64,000 nucleotides of DNA from Triticum aestivum (taxonomy: Eukaryota > Streptophyta > Magnoliopsida > Poales > Poaceae): positions 370,656,156 to 370,720,155 of the forward strand of contig NC_057798.1 of the NCBI RefSeq assembly GCF_018294505.1, in the 5' to 3' direction. The position numbers were made by a program, and so were the translations under genes. How positions within the stretch are numbered: position 1 is the first letter of the stretch; each line of letters begins with the position of its first letter. Of this stretch, positions 55,501 to 64,000 are shown piece by piece. A model generated the notes under the pieces. The model was not told where the DNA came from. It was given only the letters and a program-made list of their open reading frames with translations, and ran no database searches.

Positions 55501-57252
55501 CGTAGAAGATAAGCAAGCGGGTTCGGGCAGTTAGTCCTATTTGAAGGTAAGAAGTTTGGGTAGTAAGGGCTAGGTTTATATAGGGGCTATATTTTTGATA
55601 AACATATGGTCTTGCTCATTTCTCATCAAGGAATGGAGATTGGGTTGGTGTTTGGAAGGGGGATTCAGTAAACTAACCTTGGCCAGCAAGCAGAAAAAGG
55701 ACTGACGTCTAGGGGCGCGCTAGGTTTTCGTTACCGAGATATCTTTTCTTTTTTCCCAGGGATTTTTTGGGTAATCAGCTCCCATGCTGCAAACAGTCAA
55801 ATCTGAACCTTGTCGCTCTTCTTTCCTCGTGGGCAGGAAGCAGCTAGAACACTGATTTCTCAGCATGTTTCAATCAGGCGGGTCTCCACGGGACCATTAT
55901 GATAGCTTTCAAGTTGTTGGCCAACTCTCGAATATTTACTCATCATCTATACGATTACCTCCGAACCTACCGTTCAAACAATTGTGGAAAGGTAATTGAT
56001 ACTATTGCGCCGTCCTCTCAGCGGTCATAATTGAATAAAAGGGATCGTATAGCTTTCCAATCTAGCAACACATCTGCTCCCCTCTCAATCCACCAATAAC
56101 TCCCATCTCCCAGCATCTCATTCCCCCGCCCCGTCGTCGAGAGCAGCCAACCCTTCTCAATAGAATCCATGTGCCATTTCCTGAATGTCAATCTGCCCCT
56201 CCTGTCCGAAAAGAAGCATATCCGAATAAAGGTACCAAGGTAACCCTTAGAGTCAAAGCATTTTTCGCTATTAAGGACTTACTAAAAAAGGCTAAAAAAC
56301 AGGAATCAGTTGGAGGAAACTAAGGACCAGGTTCACATTATCAGTGAGCGCGGATAAGAACGTTTCCTAGAATTCCACATCCCATATTGACTCTACCATC
56401 CCTAACGTTGGCCACTAAGTCCAATCTGACCTATCTCAAATAAGATCTTTTAGGATCAATTGGTTAGGCATCCCTCTTCTTTGTTTGCATAAGGCCACTA
56501 GCCATCTAGTGTTCGCTATCCTTCATCTTTCGATTAGCGAGATGATCTTAAAAACTACAGGCCTGAAATTTGCCTTTCTTAAGACCCCGTTGAACATATT
56601 TTCAAAATGTTCCATCATTGGGTATAAGTAGAATCTTCATAGCCCAAAAAAACACAGTCAAAGTCAAACGTTTGTCGGTGGCACAGGGTTGTGTTTGAAG
56701 AAATGGAGTTTCGTTGTTCGTCACATGAAACTCTGCACTTAAGGATCAGCCTCACAAATATGCTCTTCGAACTTTGAAACCGTCTTCTTTGTGGACTCAG
56801 CTGTAGGCTATATATCCATGGCTTGTTGAGATCCCCTTCCTCCTTCCTTTCTCACTGGAAAAAGTAGTAGTTGTCAATCGACGACCAGTTATCAATCAAT
56901 CTGATGAAGGTAACAATATCCTCCTTGAAATCCATATAATCATTCCCTGGAAAATCAACCAGATTCTCCCTCCTCTTATGGCTCAAAGGCTCAACCTGGC
57001 TAGTAAGTCGGCATAGGAGAGGAGCACTCATTCATCTTGTGGTGGGCTGGCTTACTACTCCTCGATATTATCTCTCAGCATTTAAGCAATTCCGAAATCA
57101 GTTTGTTGCCCTGCAAAGTCTTTGACCTTGGGTATATGAGTAGGAGACTTAGGACAGTAGCGTCGATAGGCAGTAGGGCAAGCTGCCGGATTGACAGACA
57201 GTTATTAGGACAGTGGGTAAGCTACTTAGGCTAGGGAATAGGTACACATAGG
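52573..57252. other. Mitochondrial spacer, no gene recognised
   Basis: Nearly 4.7 kb with almost no frames above 60 codons on either strand. Runs such as (AGAATAG)n at about 55,385-55,410 are small. Nothing resembling an rRNA core, tRNA or intron domain V was noticed. Confidence 0.5.
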
Positions 57253-57615
57253 TCAGATACGCGGGCAAGTCTCAATAACCAAAGTAGGAGTTGATGAGTG
57301 ACTTTCTTCTTCTCTATTCCTTCTTACTGGACTGGACGGATTCCTTTCTGTAAACTGAGTTAATGGAGTCAAGAAAGAAGCTAGTACAGTAGGCATTCTT
57401 ATTCCGTAAAATAAGTCACTGGTAGGCAAGACTTTCTCTCGAGAGTCAGAGCTTCGAGACGACTTTCGTAGATGTTCAATCTTGCGAGGCGTATGAGCCA
57501 GATTTTTAGTACTCTCCCGACCTGTTAGATGCCACCCTAATAAGCGGAGATTGCCGGGAAAACGTTGCTCAACAAGACAGTAACCAACTCGAAAAAGGAG
57601 ACCCTGGCATAACAA
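57253..57615 (-). CDS. Unassigned 120-codon mitochondrial ORF
   Basis: The frame reads MLCQGLLFRVGYCLVEQRFP, then RLLGWHLTGRESTKNLAHTP and a basic, serine-rich middle. Composition is ordinary and not repeat-driven. No domain is recognised. It lies alone in spacer, so coding status is uncertain. Confidence 0.3.
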   Translation of the reverse strand: MLCQGLLFRVGYCLVEQRFPGNLRLLGWHLTGRESTKNLAHTPRKIEHLRKSSRSSDSREKVLPTSDLFYGIRMPTVLASFLTPLTQFTERNPSSPVRRNREEESHSSTPTLVIETCPRI

Positions 57616-59265
57616 GTGGTGATCTCTGTACTAGAATAGAAGCCCTGCTAATTGTGAAGAACCCACAGCTGGGAGCGTTAGCAACTGGATTTTACCACAC
57701 TCCGTTATACCCTCCCTTGGGGGATGGCTTGGTGCTAATGTAGGACTTTTGGAGACCTTCCGCTTGCTGTTTTGGTCCAGCCTGAGTGGCCATAACTTCT
57801 ACTGTGATTTAGTTTGGAGCGGTTTTGCTCTTGTTGTTCCGTTGTTGCGCGTCCTATTCTGATATTTAGGACCAAGAAGTACTGGATTCTCTTTCGGATA
57901 GGCCCTGAAAGGAGAAGAAAGGCTGAAATGCCAACGGACGTCTGTCTATTCTCTAATTCACCCGATCCCTATCTGCTTTCCAAAAAGGAAGAATGCATGA
58001 ACCACGGTAGAGGAGAAAGGACGGATCACCTGCCGATCTTTTACAAAACTATGCCAGAAAGGATATAAAGATTAACCGGTACAAAAGCCATCTCCATCAA
58101 TCTACGCTCATTAAGGAGAGGGTTCCTTAGAGAATAAAATGGGGAGCGAATGAAAAAGATGTGTGGCTGAGGTGTTGGGAGCCCCCAATAGAGAAGGACG
58201 ATGTGGAAAGGGATTTCAGCCAGTCCTTGCCTATTGCTGGGCTTGTTGTTTTGTCATGGTCCGATTAGTAGAAGGCGAGTGAGTAAGACGAGGCCCCCGA
58301 ACCGTAATGTAGAGCTATACTGCTCTTGTTTTTCCTTCCGCCCTGCTTAGGAGAACTTTGTCTAGAACCCACTTTAGCAAGCTTTCAAGGATACCATTAC
58401 AGATGAGTGAAGCGAGTATACCGTTTCCGGAGCTCCTGAGGTAGCGCGGTAGCGGAAGCCTTTCTAGTTCAAGCAGTTCCAATTCCCTAATCGTGACTAG
58501 TTGTTATTAGTTTCGATCAAATTTCCCCCCAGCCGGCAATGCCTCAGCTTCTCAAAATCTAGGAAGCTCTGAAAAAAAGTCATCATTATGAAAAGATACT
58601 AGCGCTACTAATAAGGGAAGCTACTTTTTTCTAAGAAAGGAATAAAGCAGAAAACTAAAGAAAGAGATCTTAAGTGGGTCCCATGAGTAGTTTGTCTTGT
58701 TTCAGTCCGTACAAGAAGATACTTTCAGGGTTGCCCAAGAAGGGATGGGCCTATCTATTGGCGGTACTAGTTCCACGGGAGGGGCAGGATTTCGGTGCCG
58801 TTAGCATGGGTCCGGCTATCGATCACAAGGGTCTAGATACGGGTCTCGAACGGAAAAGTATGCTACATATTGCTCTGCTCCAGTTCCCTCTGCTTACACC
58901 TGGTCAATTCGTTGATCGCCCCTTTGATTTCTGATTTTCAAAAGGGCCCTGCTCTCTTCTCTGCTGACGAAGCCTTTATCTCTGTCTCTATTATCCTCGT
59001 ACCTGCTGATCTCTTCGACTGATAGAGTCTATGCTATTGGTGAAGCTGGTTCTACCTCAACAATAGGATCTGCAAATGGATTTTGAACTAACAGCCTCTG
59101 CTTCAATTTGTGATGAAAGGTCGACTAGTTTTCACCGAATCTTCAATTACGGGATAGGTGGAAGATCAAAAATAAACTCATCTGAGTATACCGAACATGT
59201 TTTCCACATAAAATATAGTATATTTTACCCAGAAGTATTTGTTTATTATAGCAAATATATGATGT
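57616..59265. other. Mitochondrial spacer, no gene recognised
   Basis: It contains frames at 57814-58068 and 58674-58934 (plus), both under 90 codons and unassigned. No RNA gene was seen. Confidence 0.45.
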
Positions 59266-59736
59266 TGTGTTTCTGGGGAAGCAGGTTTCCGCTCTTCCTT
59301 CGACTTTGATATATGTTATTTCTGAGGAATGTTACTAATCCGAGTAGTTGTTGTTGATGGACGACTAGTTCGAGTAGTCGTTGTTGATGCCAGTCCAGTG
59401 TGGGTAGACGAACTAACCTAACCGTCAAATAAAACCAAGCTGTAGAAATGGGGATCAGTGGCAGAATTTACATATAAGTTCTAAGTAAAGGTTTCAGGAC
59501 TCAGTGGAAGTAATCCGGCAGACCAGTCAAAGAAAAGATTGGTCAACCACTCACAACTGGAATCAAGCAATCCTATCCCAACAACCCAAGATCTTAGACT
59601 CGGCCAGGGATCATTTCTATCTCTATCTCTTGTGACCTGGAGAACTGCACTTTGAAACAGGCATGTCAATCAGAAACAGCCACAGGAAGCCCTCGGATTG
59701 AAGCTGAATCCGCCGTTCCGGATCGGCAGGAAGGTA
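59266..59736. repeat. Dispersed mitochondrial repeat, copy 2 (471 bp)
   Basis: Direct repeat of 37889-38364, with the same limits and a shorter GTT microsatellite. Flanks differ completely on both sides, so the ends are sharp. Confidence 0.93.
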
Positions 59737-60025
59737 GAAAATATTACGATGCTGTCCAGCCTTCACTGTAACCAATATAGCAGGAAATAAGCTAATATCA
59801 TGAAACCAAAAAGGAAATTTTACTAATGACAAGAAAGTAGCTTATTTATCTAATACTACTCAGATCATTGAAACAAATTAAGTGATCGGGTCACGGAGGA
59901 AACTATTACATAAAATGTGTAATGTTCCCTAGGTACTACCACCTCCTCCAGCTCTAGCTGAGCTCTCTAGTTCTTCTCCATCAGTGAGTTGCAATGGGAG
60001 CATGTCAACATCCTCTGGTAGAATC

Positions 60026-60412
60026 TGTGCAATCCAAGCCTTTTGGGACATCATCCACCCGCAACTGCTTTCTCTCTTGCAGCTCTTTCATAGCAATGGC
60101 CTTTATGTTTGGAGGCTAACCCAGGCATCCATCACTCTCCTCCCAAAGAAAAAAGATGCCAACACCGTCGAGGATTTCAGGCCAATCAGTATCATCTCGA
60201 GATTCATGAAAATCGTTTCAAAGAAGAGGAACAAACATTGTCTTTAACAACACTCATCCACTTATTGACATTGACACATATCAATCGACGTTTATCAAGG
60301 GTCGCTCACTCATAGAAACTTTCTTGGTTGTGACAGAACCACTTATCTTTCGCCACAAACATAAGATCCCTATGGTCCTACTCAAGGTAGACTATCGCAA
60401 GTCATTTGACCG
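60026..60412 (+). pseudogene. LINE reverse transcriptase fragment in mitochondrial DNA
   Basis: The frame gives AFWDIIHPQLLSLLQLFHSN and RLTQASITLLPKKKDANTVE, then DFRPISIISRFMKI. Shifted frames then give STFIKGRSLIETFLVV and IPMVLLKVDYRKSFD. This is the N-terminal half of the plant L1-type LINE RT (LLPKKKDANTVEDFRPISL block, FIKGRS block and the first catalytic motif, KLDISKAFD in intact elements). Frameshifts occur near 60,245 and beyond. The FADD motif is missing. It is a decayed scrap of nuclear origin. Confidence 0.9.
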
Positions 60413-61834
60413 AGAAAGACAAGAGTTGTGTCTTAAAGTAAAGATGAGGATGTGGAAATCCACACACACTTGTCTTTCAGGCCAAGCCCACCAGGGATTT
60501 CCAAATCGTTAGCGGCGGGTCTTTCTTCTTCTGGGCGAGCTGTGGAGCTACTTTTTCTTTCTTTCATTCCATCTGTCTCTGTATGCTTGGGTGAATGCCA
60601 TAAGCGGATTTATATGCCCCGGTTCCCAGGGTTAGGGTATTCCCTATGTTGAGCCTACTCAGATCAGAACAAAACTTTTGGATTCTCTTTCGCCTATCGG
60701 CCGGCTTTAAACAACCTTCACATTTCCTGCTGAGATCCCAAGTCTCCAAGTGGGCCCTCTTGGCCACCTAAGACCTTGGCTTTTTAGAGAATCCCGCTCC
60801 TGTATCGTAGGACTTGTTGCTCGGCTAATCCGGACAATCTTAGTTTTGCACTTTCTAGTTTCGGGTTCTCCTAGACCACCATTATGAACCAAAAACAACC
60901 ATACCTTGTGAAGGGGAGCTCTTCGGAGCTGTCAGTGGAAAGATGGAAATTGGTTCTAAAAGAGCCGAGCTAGGGATAAGAGATATGGTTGGTTGGCAGA
61001 ATGGAAGGAATGCTATTCTAACGGGAACCGGGAAAAGAATGGTTCCCAATACAGGGCCCGAAGAAGAGAGACGAAAGGAAGTAATGAAAGAAGAAATAAA
61101 GTACGCGGATCAAAGTGAAAAATCACATAGCTACTAAGTCAAAACGTCCAATGAGAATGGAGATAAAGAGGGACATGAAATCCATTAGCAGCTCTATCAG
61201 TTATTTCATTAGGTTGATCTGATCCCTAGAAGGAAGAGTTTTGGGCTTAAGGCATAATTGCTCTATTGCGGCTACCCTGGCTATGTCATCCGATGCTGTT
61301 CACAAAGCGGCTCTTACTATAGACCCGGCTATCTCCGAGTTGAAATCGAACCCAGCCCCGAGTTTCCGTCCATCAATCCAGAGCTCAAGACAACCGCGAT
61401 ACTTAAATCGCTCAAATAGCCACCTTAGACGGACACAGCCATTAGAAGAAGAAACTGAAACTCGATGGAGTACCCTAAACCAGAGATCCTCGAAATTTAT
61501 TATAATAGTCATTCCGTGGTATTCATTTAGAATCTTGTTGACCCTACTCGCTTACTCCTATTTTCCTTATTTCTTTTTCTACATAATTAATTAGAACTTT
61601 CTTGAAAGAATGGGGTTCTCTCTGGGGGGGGGGGGGGCGCACCCTCTCTTTCTTTTTGAGAAAGATGGGCTTGTTTTTTTTCCAATAAGTTCTATTGCTT
61701 TGACACATTTAGTGTATAACATAATATATATAAGAAAAGTACTAAGGGCGAAGGGCATTCTGTTGTACAGCTACTTTGGTATAGTTACAAAGGTAACCGG
61801 TAGGTGGCTGTTGAATCGACAGTAGTTACGAAAG
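60413..61834. other. Mitochondrial spacer with a poly-G run
   Basis: A 12-base G run is at about 61,626-61,637. The frames at 60943-61137 and 61241-61594 (plus) are unassigned. No gene is recognised. Confidence 0.45.
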
Positions 61835-61907
61835 GGGGAAATAGCTCAGTTGGTTAGAGTGTTGGTCTGTCACGCCAGAAGTCGCGGGTTCGAACCCCTT
61901 TTCCCCG
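61835..61907 (+). tRNA. trnD: tRNA-Asp (GUC) with a one-base deletion in the T-arm
   Basis: The acceptor GGGGAAA pairs perfectly with TTTCCCC. The D-arm is TAGCTCAGTTGGTTAGAG, and the anticodon loop CTGTCAC carries GTC. After the T-loop TTCGAAC only 11 bases remain before the discriminator G, where 12 are needed, so the T-stem can form three good pairs and then has an unpaired C. All other arms fold. This looks like a recently damaged bacterial-type mitochondrial tRNA gene. A sequencing slip in CCCCTTTTCCCC is the alternative. Confidence 0.82.
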
Positions 61908-62571
61908 CCCGATCTTTCTTTCTTCCCGAGGTCATACCTCTGCCACTTTACCCTGAGTTTCACTAAGGCATATAACCCCATTCGGGTAAGAGGAGCAAGC
62001 AGTGGGAACATCTATTTATATGCATGTTAGCATCAACATCATCTTTTTGAAAGTAAATTACATCGATCCTCGGTGCTAGGTACTCAGGTAAGTACATCCC
62101 GAGGATAGAACTAGAGCAAGTAAGCTCATCGCACTATCAAGTCAGTCAGGAACTAGTCTGCCAAGCTTAAGAAGAAGTGAAAAGTAAGCAAGTTGTCATC
62201 TAGTGAGGGCTAAAAGACACGGAGAACATCCCCCCTCTATTTGCCAATAGCTTCCGCCTTCCTCTCTTTCATTTCATGTCGGTTCAGCCGAGCCAATAGA
62301 TTCCATAGGCGGGTCAGTTATAGCTGTAGTAGCCTTTGATTAGGTCCTTTCAATAGACTTTCCGTAGCTATAATTCGATAGACTTTCCGTAGCTCAGTAC
62401 TGCTGATCGTTGACGCCCGCAACTGTACTTACGACTGTACTTGTGAAAAGAGATAGAGCCATCTTGCTATGACTCAAAGATGGTCAAAAAGCTAATAGAT
62501 GGGCCACAAAAGGTAGAGGAGAGGGGGTAAGAAGAGTAGACTTACTACTGGATACAAGATAGGGTATACAG
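61908..62571. other. Mitochondrial spacer, no gene recognised
   Basis: A short tandem repeat of a CGATAGACTTTCCGTAGCT-like unit is at about 62,345-62,395. No coding region is recognised. Confidence 0.5.
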
Positions 62572-62793
62572 CTAAAAGGGTGAGATAGAGGAATGACATG
62601 AGCCAGTGAAACGGTCCACGACCACAAGTATTGAGCTATAACCATAAAACTTGGGGAGTGCCTCAAGAAAATCCATTGAAATAGAAGACCCAGGTTGTAA
62701 TGGAACAGACAAAGGTTGAAGAAGACCAGCAGGAAGGGTGTGCTCACTCTTGTTGAGTTGACACACATTACAGTGAAGAACAAACTGGTCCAT
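62572..62793 (-). pseudogene. Ty3/Gypsy integrase fragment in mitochondrial DNA
   Basis: The minus frame reads MDQFVLHCNVCQLNKSEHTL, PAGLLQPLSVPLQPGSSISM and DFLEALPKFYGYSSILVVVD, then RFT. This is the second half of the integrase HHCC zinc domain (C..C motif) running into the catalytic core at the first Asp (SMDF). The tryptophan of P...W..ISMDF is replaced by G. The rest of the core is absent. A nuclear retroelement scrap, not an active gene. Confidence 0.9.
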
Positions 62794-63245
62794 GATATTG
62801 AAATATATACGATAATAGATTTTGTACGGATGTTAACATATTATACCGGAAAGGTGAAAGATAGGATACATATGTAATATAATATTAACATTATAACTAA
62901 AAACTAATATACACTTAGAAATTAACTTATTATAAAGTGGAGATATTTGTTTTCCTCACTCTTGAGATCTGATCTATTGGGGCCTACAACTTCGCCAAAG
63001 CCGACTAGCACCCCTTTCCGTGGTGAACTGGCCGTCCCATACCTTCATTTTGTCTCATGTGTGTTGAACATTGTCTTCCTCGGTTCCAGCTTCACTGATG
63101 TAGGTAGGGCTGGGCGAGAAAGGGTCCCCTCTTGCCTATTAGTAAGCGGGCCTTCGATTCCACCGGGGTCTTACGATCTCATAGAGGGGGGAGAACTACC
63201 TAACTAAAGAAGAATAGTGCTCTTTATAAATAAGAGTAGGCGTGG
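62794..63245 (+). other. Breakpoint and 3' part of the cox2 group II intron
   Basis: After an AT-rich stretch (62,800-62,940), sequence from about 62,960 resembles structured intron and leads into domain V. No cox2 exon 1 is found upstream; the Gypsy scrap lies there. The intron is therefore truncated at its 5' side. Confidence 0.55.
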
Positions 63246-63305
63246 AGAGCTTTTTGCGGGGAAACTTGCAAGTCAAGTTTGGGGGGAGGTGGGCGTCGAC
63301 CCAAC
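63246..63305 (+). other. Domains V and VI of the cox2 group II intron
   Basis: GAGCTTTTTGCGGGGAAACT followed by TGCAAGTCAAGTTTGGGG has the domain V pattern (GAGC..., GAAA tetraloop-like centre, complementary closing strand). GGTGGGCGTCGACCCAAC forms a domain VI-like hairpin and ends in AC at the exon border. Confidence 0.75.
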
Positions 63306-63700
63306 CTTATGAGTATTCGGACTATAATAGTTCCGATGAACAGTCACTCACTTCTGACAGTTATACGATTCCAGAAGATGATCCAGAATTGGGTCAATCA
63401 CGTTTATTAGAAGTTGACAATAGAGTGGTTGTACCATCCAAAACTCATCTACGTATGATTGTAACACCCGCTGATGTACCTCATAGTTGGGCTGTACCTT
63501 CCTTAGGTGTCAAATGTGATGCTGTACCTGGTCGTTCAAATCTTACCTCCATCTCGGTACAACGAGAAGGAGTTTACTATGGTCAGTGCAGTGAGATTCG
63601 TGGAACTAATCATGCCTTTACGCCTATCGTCATAGAAGCAGTGACTTTGAAAGATTATGCGGATTGGGTATCCAATCAATTAATCCTCCAAACCAACTAA
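63306..63700 (+). pseudogene. cox2: cox2 exon 2 (cytochrome c oxidase subunit II, partial)
   Basis: The frame gives [60 protein letters not shown] and [20 protein letters not shown], ending ILQTN and TAA. This is the intermembrane CuA domain of subunit II, which accepts electrons from cytochrome c. His of HSWAVPS, Cys of GQCSEI and His of GTNH are visible. The second CuA cysteine is CGT (Arg) here, a codon restored to Cys by C-to-U editing of plant cox2 mRNA. Other unedited codons are P in DDPELG and S in QSRLLE. Exon 1 with the two membrane helices is absent, so this is a fragment. The start is set by the intron's AC end and is uncertain by a few bases. Confidence 0.93.
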
Positions 63701-64000
63701 ACCGGGGAAGCTGAAGCGGAACTGCAATTCTCGGGTGAGGGAAGGGGGAAGCTCCAGGAAGGCTTCGCTCGCTCGCTCAAAAAGCTCTAACGCTCGTTTA
63801 CGAGTGGAGTGCATAAGCCCTTATTGAAGTAGGGTGAGGCCTTACTACACGAGCTCGTAAGTCAAGCACGGAACGAGCCTTGTCTACGAAGCTTCGCTTC
63901 ATCATCTTGCTTGCTTCTGGCGAAGCTTAACGCACTATAACATAGGCATGCATGATGGTATGGTAGGAAGACTCCTTTTAAGGCCGACCACTACATAGGA
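63701..64000. other. Mitochondrial spacer downstream of cox2
   Basis: The sequence contains CTTCTGGCGAAGCTTAAC (about 63,915) and AAGGCCGACCACTACATAG (about 63,980), each matching spacer near 47.35 kb, and CGCTCGCTCGCTC repeats. No gene. The mitochondrial segment continues past the window. Confidence 0.6.

Larger units (their letters stand above)
36690..64000. other. Mitochondrial DNA segment (probable NUMT)
   Basis: Evidence for mitochondrial origin: cox2 exon 2 after its group II intron end, nad1 exons 2 and 3 of exactly expected size with the intervening group II intron, rps13, an atp6 3' end, mitochondrial tRNA relics, and spacer with scattered retroelement scraps. The gene order atp6 fragment, rps13, nad1 exon 2-exon 3 on one strand fits cereal mtDNA. 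No Stowaway, SINE or Helitron is visible within it, in strong contrast to the left side, so if nuclear it is young. It runs off the right edge. A chimeric contig is possible. Confidence 0.88.

Noticed and set aside
36690..64000. Chloroplast DNA in the organellar segment
   Set aside because: No plastid gene, plastid tRNA or inverted-repeat sequence was recognised; all identifiable genes are mitochondrial.

Overview
The window joins two unrelated kinds of DNA. Bases 1 to about 36,000 are nuclear DNA of a Triticeae grass (wheat, Aegilops, rye or barley type): an Au-type tRNA-derived SINE, several Stowaway MITEs with TA target duplications, a BARE1/WIS/Angela-like Copia LTR and GC-rich fragments of grass genes. 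Bases from about 36,700 (left edge somewhere in 35.9-36.7 kb) to the window end are plant mitochondrial DNA. The simplest reading is a large nuclear insertion of mitochondrial DNA (NUMT); a chimeric assembly join is the main alternative.

Nuclear part. Almost all of it is a head-to-tail array of about eight non-autonomous Helitron-like units of one family, all on the + strand. Unit starts resemble TCTCTCCCTAATAATAAAGC and share a header about 100-130 bp long. Unit ends carry a hairpin of the type CCCGTTGCAACGCACGGG, then 8 bases, then CTAG and a T. Each CTAG lies only a few to about 40 bases from the next header: A about 393-10341, B 10356-18602, C 18638-21535, D 21541-25184, E 25207-29861, F 29862-33295, G 33307-34642, and H from about 34680 with no right end in view. 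The units carry gene scraps rather than working genes: a receptor-kinase C-terminal piece (A), three consecutive exons of an RCD1/SRO PARP-RST gene (B), a module shared by B and E, and GC-rich first-exon-like pieces just inside most left ends. Unit B also holds a 5'-truncated Copia element with one 1.66-kb LTR. No RepHel protein was found.

Mitochondrial part. Recognisable genes lie on the minus strand from 48.5 to 45.0 kb in the order atp6 3' fragment, intact rps13, nad1 exon 2, a group II intron, nad1 exon 3. On the plus strand cox2 exon 2 follows the 3' end of its group II intron (63.2-63.7 kb). Degenerate tRNA-fMet and tRNA-Asp copies are present. Codons in cox2, nad1 and rps13 are in the genomic, pre-editing state, so the DNA came from mitochondrial DNA and not cDNA. 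Four short retroelement fragments (Copia RT, Gypsy gag, LINE RT, Gypsy integrase) lie in the segment, as is usual in plant mitochondrial spacers. A repeat of about 475 bp occurs twice, 21 kb apart. The rest is spacer with short ORFs I cannot assign.

Overall the window holds one intact organellar ORF (rps13, probably silent if nuclear) and no convincing functional nuclear protein gene. Its main interest is the tandem Helitron array and its junction with the mitochondrial segment.
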